A DNA stretch of 64,000 nt from Gymnodinialimonas phycosphaerae (GTDB lineage Bacteria > Pseudomonadota > Alphaproteobacteria > Rhodobacterales > Rhodobacteraceae), in the NCBI RefSeq assembly GCF_019195455.1, contig NZ_JAIMBW010000001.1:62001-126000 (forward strand), read 5' to 3'. A program made the position numbers and the translations under genes. Below the pieces are notes generated by a model. The model searched no databases and was not told where the DNA came from. It saw only the letters and a list, made by a program, of their open reading frames with translations. Below, piece by piece: positions 8,910 through 17,404 of the stretch. The number at the start of each line of letters is the position of its first letter. The stretch's first letter is position 1.

Positions 8910-10076
8910 TCAGATGGGGATTGTTCGGGCGGAAATCGGTGTATCGGCTTGGAACCGAGAGGGGATGTCTATCTTGTCCTCGGTCACGATCATCGTGTTG
9001 ATGGTTCGGTAGCCATCGAGGCCGGGTCGGTAGACCCCGGGCTCATTGGAGAAAATCATGTGGGTCTGGATCGGTGTCGCGTCTCCGGGGGCAAGCCAGG
9101 GGGCTTCGTGGCCCTCCAACCCCATTCCATGGCCGATCCGGTGGCGGATCGCGTCACCCAGGCCCGCGTTGCGCAGGGCGTCGAGCGCCGCGTCATTGGC
9201 CTGCGTGCAGGTCGTGCGGCGCGCGAGGGCGGCGACAGCGGCGTCGTTGCAGGCTTCCATCGCGGTCATGATCCGGCGCTGTTCGGGGCTGATCTCGCCC
9301 ACGATCAACGTTACGCCGCTTTCGGCGTGGTAGCCGCCGAGGCTGGCGCCGATGCCTGCGATCAAGGTTTCACCCGGCTGCGGGGTGCGTTCCAGCACCG
9401 CCCCGTGGGGCAGGGCGGCGCGGGGGCCGGAATGGACCGAGGCAGTGATGCCCATAGGCGTGCCCGCAAAAGCCTTCTTGTGCTTGGCAAGCAGCGCGCC
9501 GCGCGCGTGGGCCATCGCGTCGGCCATCAGATCAGCCTCAGTCCCGCCTTGGCTGATGATGTCAGCACTCGCGGCATGGATACGGCGCAGAAACAAGTCT
9601 GCGAAGGACGCGGCCTCCACCGTCAGGGCGACTTCTTCCGGCTCTTTGATGGTGCGCGCGTCCATGGCATGGTCGTGCAGGTCCAGACGCTCCAGCTTGT
9701 TGCGCGCGGTGTCCAGAAGGGTGGCGTCCAGCGCGTCGATGGCGATGCGTTTGCGCCCGATCTGGTCCAGCATCCATAGGACGGCGGGGATTTCTCCGGG
9801 GAATTCGTCGTAGAAGCGCGCGTCACTGATCCCGATGCCTTCCGCGTTTTCCCGCTCCAGCCCCGGTAGCATCAGGATTGGGTCTCCTTCGACTGGAAGC
9901 CATACGCCCATGGGGCGTTCGTTGGCGGACAGGAATAGACCGGTGGCATAGGCGAGGTTGGGCGCGCGCAGCAGCAGCAGGCCGTCCAGTCCCGCCGCCT
10001 CTGCACGGGTGCGCAAACGGTCGCGGGCTCTGGCGTGAAAGCTGGCGTCCAGCGGTTTTGGCTCGGGCGGTTTCAC
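8910..10076 (-). CDS. M24-family creatinase/ectoine-hydrolase-like hydrolase with lost metal ligands
   Basis: A 388-residue two-domain 'pita-bread' protein: creatinase N-domain (to ~residue 130) and M24 C-domain. The His in HRIGHGMGLEGHE and the first Glu in SNEPGVY are kept. The other dinuclear metal ligands of aminopeptidase P are not: the first Asp position reads LIAGIGA, the second Asp is replaced in GYHAESGVT (Glu), and the last Glu is missing from GYRTINTMIVTE. Creatinase and ectoine hydrolase are known metal-free M24 members, so a C-N hydrolase on a small cyclic or guanidino compound is more likely than a peptidase. The start is GTG at 10076, overlapping the upstream stop by 4 bp. Function inferred from residues only. 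Confidence 0.8.
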   Translation of the reverse strand: MKPPEPKPLDASFHARARDRLRTRAEAAGLDGLLLLRAPNLAYATGLFLSANERPMGVWLPVEGDPILMLPGLERENAEGIGISDARFYDEFPGEIPAVLWMLDQIGRKRIAIDALDATLLDTARNKLERLDLHDHAMDARTIKEPEEVALTVEAASFADLFLRRIHAASADIISQGGTEADLMADAMAHARGALLAKHKKAFAGTPMGITASVHSGPRAALPHGAVLERTPQPGETLIAGIGASLGGYHAESGVTLIVGEISPEQRRIMTAMEACNDAAVAALARRTTCTQANDAALDALRNAGLGDAIRHRIGHGMGLEGHEAPWLAPGDATPIQTHMIFSNEPGVYRPGLDGYRTINTMIVTEDKIDIPSRFQADTPISARTIPI

Positions 10077-11173
10077 AACGTGCCGCCGGTGTAGGGGCCA
10101 AGGCCCTCAAGCGGGGTTTTCAGGTTCAACTCCCGTCCCAGCGCCTGCATGTCGGCCAGCACCACGTCATCGATGGGTACACCGTTTTCGGACTTGGTGG
10201 CGGTGCGCCGCGCTTCTTGCTCACCAGGCACGAGGATCTCGTCAAAGCCGGGACGCAGCGCCCGGGTCTTGGCCATCTGGACGAATTCACCCATGCGCGC
10301 GGCGTAGTCTTCAGGATCCATGAACCAAGAAATATCAATGGCTTGGAAGTAATGGCTCACGTCCAACTTCTTGGGGTCGGCATAGGGCGTCAGGCCAAAG
10401 CCGCCACCCGATAGAACGCCCGTCAGCGCCTCGGTCATGAAGGCCAGACCGTATCCCTTGTGCCCGCCGATCCCCAGCAAAGGCCCCTTCAGGGCGGCTG
10501 CCGGGTCGTCCGTTTCATGCCCCTCGGGCGTAATCGCCCAATCCAAAGGCATCTTTTTCCCCTCGCGGATCAGCCAGTTCATCATGCCTTTACCGGCGGT
10601 CGTGATCGCAATGTCGAGCACAGTGGGAAAGCCTTGATCGGACGGCGCGGCGATGGACCATGGGTTGGTGCCTGTGACGCCTTCGCGTCCGCCCCAGGGG
10701 GCCATTTCGGGTCCTGCGTTGGTGAAGGCGATGCCGATGCAACCATGATCCAGGGCTTGGCAGGCATGCACCGCGCTAGAGCCATAGTGGGTCGAGTTGC
10801 GCACGATCACGGTGCCGATCCCGCCTTCCTTGGCTTTCTTGATCGCCAGCGCCATGGCCTTCGACGCCGCGACAGTACCGATTCCATTGTGTGCATCCAC
10901 CAGCGCCAGTGCGGGGCCTTCCTTGATCACAGACCAGCCCGCGCGGGGGTTGACCTCGCCATTGCCGATGCGCTCGTGATAGCGGCGCAGGCGGGCGACT
11001 CCCTGGCCCTGGCCGGGGTGAAAGCGCAACTCCGAGAAGATCAGCGCGTCGGCGAAGATGCGAGCGTCTTCCGCCGTCAGGCCCAACGCTTCGAACCCTT
11101 CGGAAACGAAGGCGCGCAGTTGGGCGCGGTCGACGTTGGTCATCGGAATGGGCTGGGGGATATTCTGGCTCAT
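10073..11173 (-). CDS. Ldh/AllD-family NAD(P)-dependent dehydrogenase
   Basis: A 366-residue oxidoreductase of the malate/L-lactate/ureidoglycolate dehydrogenase family, which does not have a Rossmann fold. Diagnostic stretches are the N-terminal helical part (HPGQGQGVARL), the nucleotide-binding region RNSTHYGSSAVHACQA near residue 150 with the catalytic His, TNAGPEMAPWGG and GTNPWSIA. The C-terminal GIGGHKGYGLAFMTEALTG is also typical. Such enzymes oxidise 2-hydroxy acids, including ureidoglycolate to oxalurate (AllD). It overlaps both neighbours by 4 bp. In this island a 2-hydroxy-acid intermediate is a reasonable inference. Confidence 0.88.
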   Translation of the reverse strand: MSQNIPQPIPMTNVDRAQLRAFVSEGFEALGLTAEDARIFADALIFSELRFHPGQGQGVARLRRYHERIGNGEVNPRAGWSVIKEGPALALVDAHNGIGTVAASKAMALAIKKAKEGGIGTVIVRNSTHYGSSAVHACQALDHGCIGIAFTNAGPEMAPWGGREGVTGTNPWSIAAPSDQGFPTVLDIAITTAGKGMMNWLIREGKKMPLDWAITPEGHETDDPAAALKGPLLGIGGHKGYGLAFMTEALTGVLSGGGFGLTPYADPKKLDVSHYFQAIDISWFMDPEDYAARMGEFVQMAKTRALRPGFDEILVPGEQEARRTATKSENGVPIDDVVLADMQALGRELNLKTPLEGLGPYTGGTL

Positions 11174-12048
11174 GCGGACAACCCCAGAATGTCGGCGATG
11201 TTCGTGCCGGGTGCGCCGAAGCAGCCCAATTGGCCTGCGGGCGCGGTCATCACGATGGTCATGCCGGGGCCATATCCGGCGCGCGGGCCGTCCGTTTGGC
11301 CGACGATGCCGATGCTCATCGCGCCGCGTAGGTAGCCGTGGTTATAGCGGCTGTCGGTGTCCTGAATCGCCACGACATCACCCAGGCGCAGGGCGTCCAG
11401 CCCATGTTCTGCCAGAGCCGCGCGGTCGGTGGACTGGATGTGCAGCGATCCGCCCTCCGACGTCAGCCCCGCGCCCGCGCCCACGAAGTGCGGCGGCACG
11501 GTCGCCACGACGCCCATCTTCAGAACGTTGCCTTCAGTGTGCTTGGGCAGCTTGTCGAACAACGCGGGCGACAGTGATTTAAACGCGACATCGGGGTGAT
11601 CCGGCACGGCAAGGCCCACGCCTTCACTTTTCACCAGGATCTGGTCATCGACGGCGATCTTGCGCCGGGTCTCCATGTCGAAGTGCACGATCACTTGATC
11701 GCTGAACCGTCCTGATTTGCCGGTCACAACGCCGCGCGCGCCCTTGGCCGCACCGCTGACGATCATCGCCTCGTTACCGACGCAGGCGAATACGTTGAGG
11801 CCTCGGTTCTTGTTGGCGTCCTTATGGGCGATAGAGACGGAGGGGTGGATGCAATCGCCCGCCCACCCAAAAGCTGAGTCCCCGACGCTGACGTTATAGA
11901 CGATGCCGCCGAAGGTGGGCCAGAGGAAGGCTTTGCCGTCCGCATCCAGGCGGTAGGGCTCGGCGGGCAGGCCCGAGAGCGAGGGGTTGGCAACCTGTCC
12001 CATGACAGAGACAGTAACGATATCGGCGGCGTTGGTTTGGATGCTCAT
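11170..12048 (-). CDS. DUF4438 domain protein, copy A
   Basis: A 292-residue protein I assign to DUF4438 from the conserved run IVYNVSVGDSAFGWAGDC, GNEAMIVSGAAKGARGVV and the mid-protein IVHFDMETRR. The C terminus reads LRGAMSIGIVGQTDGPRAGYGPG. No enzyme activity is established for this family to my knowledge. It lies 3 bp downstream of a second DUF4438 gene and overlaps the Ldh-family gene by 4 bp. No signal peptide or membrane segment is seen. The two copies may form a hetero-oligomer, which is inference. Confidence 0.8.
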   Translation of the reverse strand: MSIQTNAADIVTVSVMGQVANPSLSGLPAEPYRLDADGKAFLWPTFGGIVYNVSVGDSAFGWAGDCIHPSVSIAHKDANKNRGLNVFACVGNEAMIVSGAAKGARGVVTGKSGRFSDQVIVHFDMETRRKIAVDDQILVKSEGVGLAVPDHPDVAFKSLSPALFDKLPKHTEGNVLKMGVVATVPPHFVGAGAGLTSEGGSLHIQSTDRAALAEHGLDALRLGDVVAIQDTDSRYNHGYLRGAMSIGIVGQTDGPRAGYGPGMTIVMTAPAGQLGCFGAPGTNIADILGLSA

Positions 12049-12051
12049 GGC

Positions 12052-12915
12052 TCAGGCTCCGATATTCAGCAATTGGGCAAGGTTGGCGGCGGGGTCGATG
12101 GTGAAATCAATCTCACCGTTTCGCGCGGTCATCAGGGTCAGGATGCCGGGGCCGTGGCCTGTCATCACGCTGTCGCCGTGAATGCAGAGGCAAATGGACA
12201 CCGCGTCCTTCCGATAGGATCGGCCCCAGTGATGGTCGGCGTGGCGGATGGCGATCACATCGCCAAGGCGCATCTGGTCGATGCCCAGTTCCGCCATCAA
12301 CGCGCGGTCGCCGGACATCAGGTCCTGATCGACATATTCGGAGTTCAGTTCCGCCCCCGATCCCATGATGCGTATGGGAAGCTCCATCGCGACGTTGACG
12401 TGCAACCGGCCGTTATCCTCGGTGATCCCCAAGGCATGGAACAGACGCGGGCTCATCTTCTTCAGCGCCACGCCGGGGTAGTCGGTCAACGCCAGACCTT
12501 GCCCCTTGGTCATCACCTGAATGCGGTCGCCGGGGGCCATCAGCTCGTGCGCCTCAGGCGAGAATTGCACAAGGATGCGCGCGTGCTCACCCACCACGAT
12601 GCCGCGTTCGCCCGCCGCCATGCCCGACGTCACCATCGCCTCGTTGCCGATACAGTTGAGGTAGTGCAGCGCGTGGTGGCGCCCCTGATCGGTGTCATCG
12701 TCGATGGACACGCCCGGCTCCACATGGTCGCCCGCCCACCCGAAGGCCCGATCGCCGCAGCGTACGTTGTAAGTGATCCCGTACATCCCCGGCAGGACCG
12801 TCGCGGTGCCATCGGGATGAGGGATGTACTGCCCGGGACGAACCGCAGGCGTAGTAATGACACCCGATACGGCCATCTCGACCAAGGCGTCCTCATTGGT
12901 TTTCAAACTGGACAT
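12052..12915 (-). CDS. DUF4438 domain protein, copy B (first gene of left operon)
   Basis: A 287-residue DUF4438 paralogue of the next gene, with matching blocks ITYNVRCGDRAFGWAGDHVEPGVS, CIGNEAMVTSGMAAGERGIVVGE and a C-terminal RKDAVSICLCIHGDSVMTGHGPG. The ATG at 12915 was chosen because an AAGGA lies about 10 bp upstream; the reading frame extends further but without a ribosome site and across the divergent promoter region. It is the promoter-proximal gene of the left arm. Function unknown; it contains no recognisable catalytic triad or membrane segment. Confidence 0.8.
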   Translation of the reverse strand: MSSLKTNEDALVEMAVSGVITTPAVRPGQYIPHPDGTATVLPGMYGITYNVRCGDRAFGWAGDHVEPGVSIDDDTDQGRHHALHYLNCIGNEAMVTSGMAAGERGIVVGEHARILVQFSPEAHELMAPGDRIQVMTKGQGLALTDYPGVALKKMSPRLFHALGITEDNGRLHVNVAMELPIRIMGSGAELNSEYVDQDLMSGDRALMAELGIDQMRLGDVIAIRHADHHWGRSYRKDAVSICLCIHGDSVMTGHGPGILTLMTARNGEIDFTIDPAANLAQLLNIGA

Positions 12916-13129
12916 AGGCAACGCGTCCTTTGCGGGCAGGGGCGGCAGAAAGAGACAATGTTTTGGTTTGACTCCCGGTGGCTTCCTTGCCATCAGTATA
13001 TTGTCGACATTGTGCTTGTAGGAATGAGTTACACGAGCGAAATGGAGTGTCAAGCACCCAGCGCAAAGGCCATTGGTGTCCCGGACCCAAGGCGTTCCGC
13101 ATACGGTTGGAAACGAAGGAAGGCCCGAG
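12916..13129. promoter_or_regulatory. Divergent promoter region of the two-armed catabolic island
   Basis: This 214 bp space separates the first genes of two long divergent operons and must hold both promoters. It is less GC-rich than its flanks. The only symmetric element I see is an 8 bp palindrome TGTCGACA at 13002-13009, a possible operator core. I cannot assign -35/-10 boxes with confidence. No regulator gene is present within the island. Confidence 0.6.
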
Positions 13130-14665
13130 ATGAGCTATGATAATTTGATTGAAGTGACGGGCCGGGTGAACGATCTGCTCAACGCAGGATCGGTGTTGTC
13201 GTGGGATGCGCGCACCATGATGCCCAAGGGCGGTGCCGAGACGCGATCCAAGCAATTGGCGACCCTTGCGGTCGCGGCGCGCAACCTTTTGTGCTCGGAC
13301 GAGACGAAGCGTGCGCTGGACGGCGCGGCATCGGACGTGGCGAACAAGGCGGACGACAGCCCCGAAGCGCGTATCGTGGCCCAGGTGCGGGAGGCGATCG
13401 ACTACCACGAACGCATCCCGACGGAACTGTTGCGCCGCAAAACGGAATTGGGATCTTCCGCCCATGAAGTCTGGGCCGAGGCGCGCGAAAAGGCTGATTT
13501 CTCGCTCTTCGCGCCGGCCTTGACGACGATGGTCGATATCAACCGGGAAATGGCGCAGGCCATCGGCTTTGAGGACCACCCTTATGATGCGCTGATGTAC
13601 CGGTTCGAGCCGGGGACCACGAACGCGGGTCTGGCCAAGCTGTTCGCCCGCCTGCGCGAGGGGATGATCCCGCTGGTGCGCGCGATTGGCGAGGCGGAAA
13701 AGCCGCGCTCGGATTTCCTTTTCCGCGACTATCCTGTGGATGGTCAGATGGAATTCGCGCTGAATATGGCCAAGAAGATCGGCTATGACACCGACCGGGG
13801 TCGTCTGGATACGACGGTGCACCCGTTCGAGGTGTCGTTCACCCGCAACGACGTGCGCATCACCACGCGGGTCAATCGCAACTACATGCCGATGTCGCTG
13901 TTCGGCGCGCTGCATGAAGCGGGCCACGCGATGTATGAACAGGGCGTTGATCCGGCCTACACGCGCACCCCTTTGGCCACGGACCTTATCAGCCTTTACG
14001 CCGTGGGGGGCGTCAGTTTCGGTGCGCACGAGTCACAATCACGCTTGTGGGAGAACCACGTAGGCCGGTCCCGTGCGTTCTGGAACAACCACATGGATGA
14101 CATTCGCGACGCCTATCCCGGCACGCTCGATGATGTGAGCGAAGAGGAATTCTACCGCGCCGTGAACAGGTCCGAGCCGTCCTTCGTGCGGGTCGAGGCC
14201 GACGAGCTGACCTATGACTTCCACGTCATGGTGCGCTGCGAGTTGGAGGCCAAGATGGTTGACGGATCGCTTGACGTGGCCGACCTGCCCGAGGCCTGGA
14301 ACGCTACCATGAAGGAGTATCTGGGCGTCGATGTGCCCGATGATGGGAAAGAGGGTGTCTTGCAGGATGTGCATTGGTCCTCGGGCCAGATCGGGACGTT
14401 CTGCAATTATACCATCGGCAACATCATGGCTGCGCAGTTATTCGACACGGCGACAGCGAAGAACCCCGGCATCCAGACCGCCTTGGACGGTGGAGACTAT
14501 ACGCCGCTGCGCACCTGGCTGACCGACAATGTCGCGCAGCATGGGCGCCGCTTCAGCCGCGATGAATTGCTGGAAAACGCCACGGGCCGTGCCCTGGATC
14601 CTGAGCCTTACCTGGCGCATCTCACCCGGAAATACACTGACATCTACAGCCTCGCGGCGGCCTGA
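13130..14665 (+). CDS. M32-family carboxypeptidase
   Basis: A 511-residue thermostable-carboxypeptidase-like zinc peptidase. The HEAGH (HExxH) zinc site lies near residue 263, with the third ligand in HESQSRLWEN about 30 residues on. The C-terminal VQDVHWSSGQIGTFCNYTIGN-type block (key residues H, W, G, Y) is typical of the family. Length is normal for M32. I chose the ATG at 13130 because GAAGGAAGG precedes it by 7 bp; a longer frame lacks a ribosome site. It is the first gene of the right arm and probably trims C-terminal amino acids from a peptide or amide substrate in the cytoplasm. Confidence 0.92.
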   Translation: MSYDNLIEVTGRVNDLLNAGSVLSWDARTMMPKGGAETRSKQLATLAVAARNLLCSDETKRALDGAASDVANKADDSPEARIVAQVREAIDYHERIPTELLRRKTELGSSAHEVWAEAREKADFSLFAPALTTMVDINREMAQAIGFEDHPYDALMYRFEPGTTNAGLAKLFARLREGMIPLVRAIGEAEKPRSDFLFRDYPVDGQMEFALNMAKKIGYDTDRGRLDTTVHPFEVSFTRNDVRITTRVNRNYMPMSLFGALHEAGHAMYEQGVDPAYTRTPLATDLISLYAVGGVSFGAHESQSRLWENHVGRSRAFWNNHMDDIRDAYPGTLDDVSEEEFYRAVNRSEPSFVRVEADELTYDFHVMVRCELEAKMVDGSLDVADLPEAWNATMKEYLGVDVPDDGKEGVLQDVHWSSGQIGTFCNYTIGNIMAAQLFDTATAKNPGIQTALDGGDYTPLRTWLTDNVAQHGRRFSRDELLENATGRALDPEPYLAHLTRKYTDIYSLAAA

Positions 14666-14678
14666 AGGACACCGAACC

Positions 14679-15881
14679 ATGACAACTGACAACACTGCGC
14701 GTCTCGCCAAACGGGTCAAACTGTCCGACGGCGCCCTGATCACCAAGATGCTCGATATCGCGGAGGGCCTTGATGACGTGATCAAGCTGGGGCGCGGCGA
14801 CCCGGATCTGGACACGCCGGACCACATCATCAAGGCGGGCCAGGACGCGCTGGCCAATGGCGCCACCCATTACACGCACCCGCTTGGCATTTTGCCGCTG
14901 CGCGAAGCGATTGCCGACAATATCCGCGAATATGGCGGTGCGGATTATGCGGCGGATGAGATCATGATCACCCCCGGCGGCCAGCAGGGGATGTTCATCA
15001 TTGCGCTGTCGTTGCTGGACCCGGGCGACGAAATCATCGTGCCATGCCCCGGCTACAACCCCTACGGCCAAGCGGCCGAGATGTCCGACGCCGTGGTCGT
15101 GCAAGTGCCGATGACGATGGAGACGAACTTCACCCTGACCGCCGAAATGGTCGAGGCGCACATCACGCCGAAATCCAAGATCCTCGTGCTGATCAATCCC
15201 AACAACCCCACGGGCTCCGTCACGCCCCCCGACGAGGTGCGCAAGATTGCGGAGGTCGCCAAGAAACACGACCTGATCGTGATCTCGGACGAGATCTATG
15301 CCCGCCTGACCTTCGGCAACAACACGGTCCTGCCGGTGGCGTCGTTGCCCGGGATGAAAGAACGCACGATCACGCTGTCGGGCTTCTCCAAGGCCTATGC
15401 CATGACCGGCTGGCGCATCGGATACCTTGCCGGACCGCGTGACCTCATCATGCCGATGTCCGAGGTCAACCACGCCTTCGCCATCTCCACCGCCGCCGTC
15501 AGCCAGCACGCGGCGCTGGCCGCCATGACGGGCTCTCAGCAATGCGTGGAGGATATGCGCCAGACCTATGACGCCCGCCGCGCGGCGATCTGCAAGGGGC
15601 TGGACGCCATCGGCATGGGATATGCGGAGCCGCAGGGGGCCTTCTACGTCTATGCCAATGTTGCGTCCCTTGGTCTTGGCATCACCGCCGGTGCCTTCTG
15701 CGAACGGCTTTTGGCCGAGGGTCAGGTGATGATGTACCCCGGCACGATCTACGGTGATCACACCGACGATTTCGTGCGCATGTCTATGACCCAGCCCGTC
15801 GACCGGATCGAGATTGCCATGCAGCGCATGGCAAAGGTCGTGGACAGCTTCCGCACCGAGCACAAACAGCCCGCCGAATAA
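14679..15881 (+). CDS. PLP-dependent class I/II aminotransferase (right-arm paralogue)
   Basis: A 400-residue fold-type I aminotransferase. Cofactor landmarks are INPNNPTGSV near residue 175, VISDEIYARL near 205 and the Schiff-base Lys in LSGFSKAYAMTGWR near 235. It shares most landmark blocks with the left-arm aminotransferase, showing a duplication before or during island assembly. The ATG at 14679 follows AAGGA and lies 13 bp after the M32 stop. Likely substrates are amino acids released by the island's hydrolases. Confidence 0.88.
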   Translation: MTTDNTARLAKRVKLSDGALITKMLDIAEGLDDVIKLGRGDPDLDTPDHIIKAGQDALANGATHYTHPLGILPLREAIADNIREYGGADYAADEIMITPGGQQGMFIIALSLLDPGDEIIVPCPGYNPYGQAAEMSDAVVVQVPMTMETNFTLTAEMVEAHITPKSKILVLINPNNPTGSVTPPDEVRKIAEVAKKHDLIVISDEIYARLTFGNNTVLPVASLPGMKERTITLSGFSKAYAMTGWRIGYLAGPRDLIMPMSEVNHAFAISTAAVSQHAALAAMTGSQQCVEDMRQTYDARRAAICKGLDAIGMGYAEPQGAFYVYANVASLGLGITAGAFCERLLAEGQVMMYPGTIYGDHTDDFVRMSMTQPVDRIEIAMQRMAKVVDSFRTEHKQPAE

Positions 15882-15893
15882 GAGGACCGCACC

Positions 15894-16385
15894 ATGAACG
15901 TGAAATCTGACAACCCGAATGTGAAAAGCATCAAGCACATGGCCTTTGCCGTTAGCGATGCGGAAAAGGCGTTGGAGGCTTACGCCAAATTCCTCCACGT
16001 GCCTGCCGATACCGAAGTCATTCATTTCCCCAAATCCGGCAACAAGGTCGCCTTGTTCTATCTGGGCGGGATCGAATACCAGCTGTGCCAATCCACTCAG
16101 GAAGGCGGGCGGTTTGACGCCTGGATCAAGGAGCGTGGGGCCGAGGGCCTGCACCACATCTGCTACGAGGTCGACAATATCGACGACGCTCTGGCCCACG
16201 CGCAGGAACAAGGCGCGTCCCTGCGTGAATGCAAGGCCTGCAAGAAGACCGGATCCCATGCGCATCCTGAAGGCTGGGTCGCGTTCCTCGACAATGATGC
16301 GGGCGGGATCGAGATCGAGTTCATGCAGGTCTATACGCCCGAGCAACTGGCGGCCTATGAGGCATCGGGGGCGGAAGCGGTATGA
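15894..16385 (+). CDS. VOC-superfamily protein (methylmalonyl-CoA epimerase-like)
   Basis: A 163-residue vicinal-oxygen-chelate protein. Two beta-alpha-beta-beta-beta repeats are visible, with metal-ligand candidates His in IKHMAFAVSD, His in LHHICYEVDN and Glu in IEIEFMQVY. This is the pattern of methylmalonyl-CoA epimerase and glyoxalase I. No mutase or acyl-CoA genes are nearby, so epimerisation of another 2-keto or 2-hydroxy acid or amino acid derivative is equally possible. Its stop overlaps the next start (ATGA). Confidence 0.8.
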   Translation: MNVKSDNPNVKSIKHMAFAVSDAEKALEAYAKFLHVPADTEVIHFPKSGNKVALFYLGGIEYQLCQSTQEGGRFDAWIKERGAEGLHHICYEVDNIDDALAHAQEQGASLRECKACKKTGSHAHPEGWVAFLDNDAGGIEIEFMQVYTPEQLAAYEASGAEAV

Positions 16386-17380
16386 GCACGAAAAGCGGAG
16401 AAAGCGTAACGGTCGGCACGGCCACGGCGGCGCCCGGCGAAATGGTCCGCGGCGCGATTGCGGCGGGCGATCTTGCGGGCGGCGTGAAGGTGGAAATCCC
16501 CGTCGTCGTGATCAACGGCGCAGGGCCGGGGCCGACGTTCTGGGTCAACGCTGCCATTCACGGGGATGAGCCTGAAGGGCCATTGGCCTGCGCCTTGGCC
16601 GCAAAGCAGATCGACGCCAGCAAATTGCGCGGCGCGGTCGTCATGGTGCCTTGCGTGAACCCATTGGCGTTTTCAGCGGCAGAGCGGGGCAACCCCCTCG
16701 ATACCTTCACCTACGACATGAACCGGATCTATCCCGGCAAGCCCGATGGTTACTTCAGTGACCGCGTGGCCGACGCCCATTGGCAAGCGATGAAAGACGT
16801 CGCGGATCTGGAAATCTCCATCCATTCCGGTGGCGCGCATAGCTTCCTCGACAAGGCGATTTTCGTGGATGAGCGCCCCGAAAGCGTCGAGTTGGCGAAG
16901 GCCATGGGCGAGGGCTGGGGCTGCATCATGTCCAACTTCACCAAGGCCGGAAGCCCGATGGCTGCGATGAACAACGCAGGAAAAGTGGGCATCACCGTGG
17001 AGCTTGGTGGGCGCTCCTACACGTCGCCCGAGCGGTTCCGGTATGTGGGTAAGGAACTGGCGAAATCCATCCTCAACATCTGCTACCACTACGACATGCT
17101 GGACGGCACGGCGACCTATCCGAGTGACGCAACCAAGGGCCAGCAAGAGGCGCTGCTTGCACCAGCGTCGGGCATCTTCCTGCCGGAGCCGGGCGTCGAT
17201 TTCCTGACGATGATGAAGAAGGGCGACACGATCGCGCGGATCATCAACATCTTCGGTGATGAGGTCGGCGTGCTGCACGCCCCTGCCGACGGCATGTTCT
17301 TCGGTCTGCGCGCGTTGCCTAACGTGAACCAGGGCGATTGGTGCTGCTTCTTCAACAAGGTGGAGGGCCCCCGTGACTGA
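16382..17380 (+). CDS. Succinylglutamate desuccinylase/aspartoacylase-family deacylase
   Basis: A 332-residue zinc deacylase of the M14-related AstE/AspA family. Zinc ligands are visible as NAAIHGDEPEG (HxxE) near residue 60 and His in ISIHSGGAHS near 155. The C-terminal part (LLAPASGIFLPEPGVDFL to GVLHAPADGMF) resembles the beta-barrel/lipoyl-like domain of the family. The same family contains DoeB/EutE, which deacetylates the ring-opened ectoine made by an M24 hydrolase; an M24 gene lies on the other arm. It removes an acyl group from an amino acid or amine, but the acyl group is not deducible. Confidence 0.85.
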   Translation: MSTKSGESVTVGTATAAPGEMVRGAIAAGDLAGGVKVEIPVVVINGAGPGPTFWVNAAIHGDEPEGPLACALAAKQIDASKLRGAVVMVPCVNPLAFSAAERGNPLDTFTYDMNRIYPGKPDGYFSDRVADAHWQAMKDVADLEISIHSGGAHSFLDKAIFVDERPESVELAKAMGEGWGCIMSNFTKAGSPMAAMNNAGKVGITVELGGRSYTSPERFRYVGKELAKSILNICYHYDMLDGTATYPSDATKGQQEALLAPASGIFLPEPGVDFLTMMKKGDTIARIINIFGDEVGVLHAPADGMFFGLRALPNVNQGDWCCFFNKVEGPRD

Positions 17381-17404
17381 CCCTTTCGAAACCGGAGCCC
17401 TCTT

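Noticed and set aside
14622..16346. 574-residue minus-strand frame
   Set aside because: Antisense shadow of aminotransferase and VOC genes, with no motifs or ribosome site.
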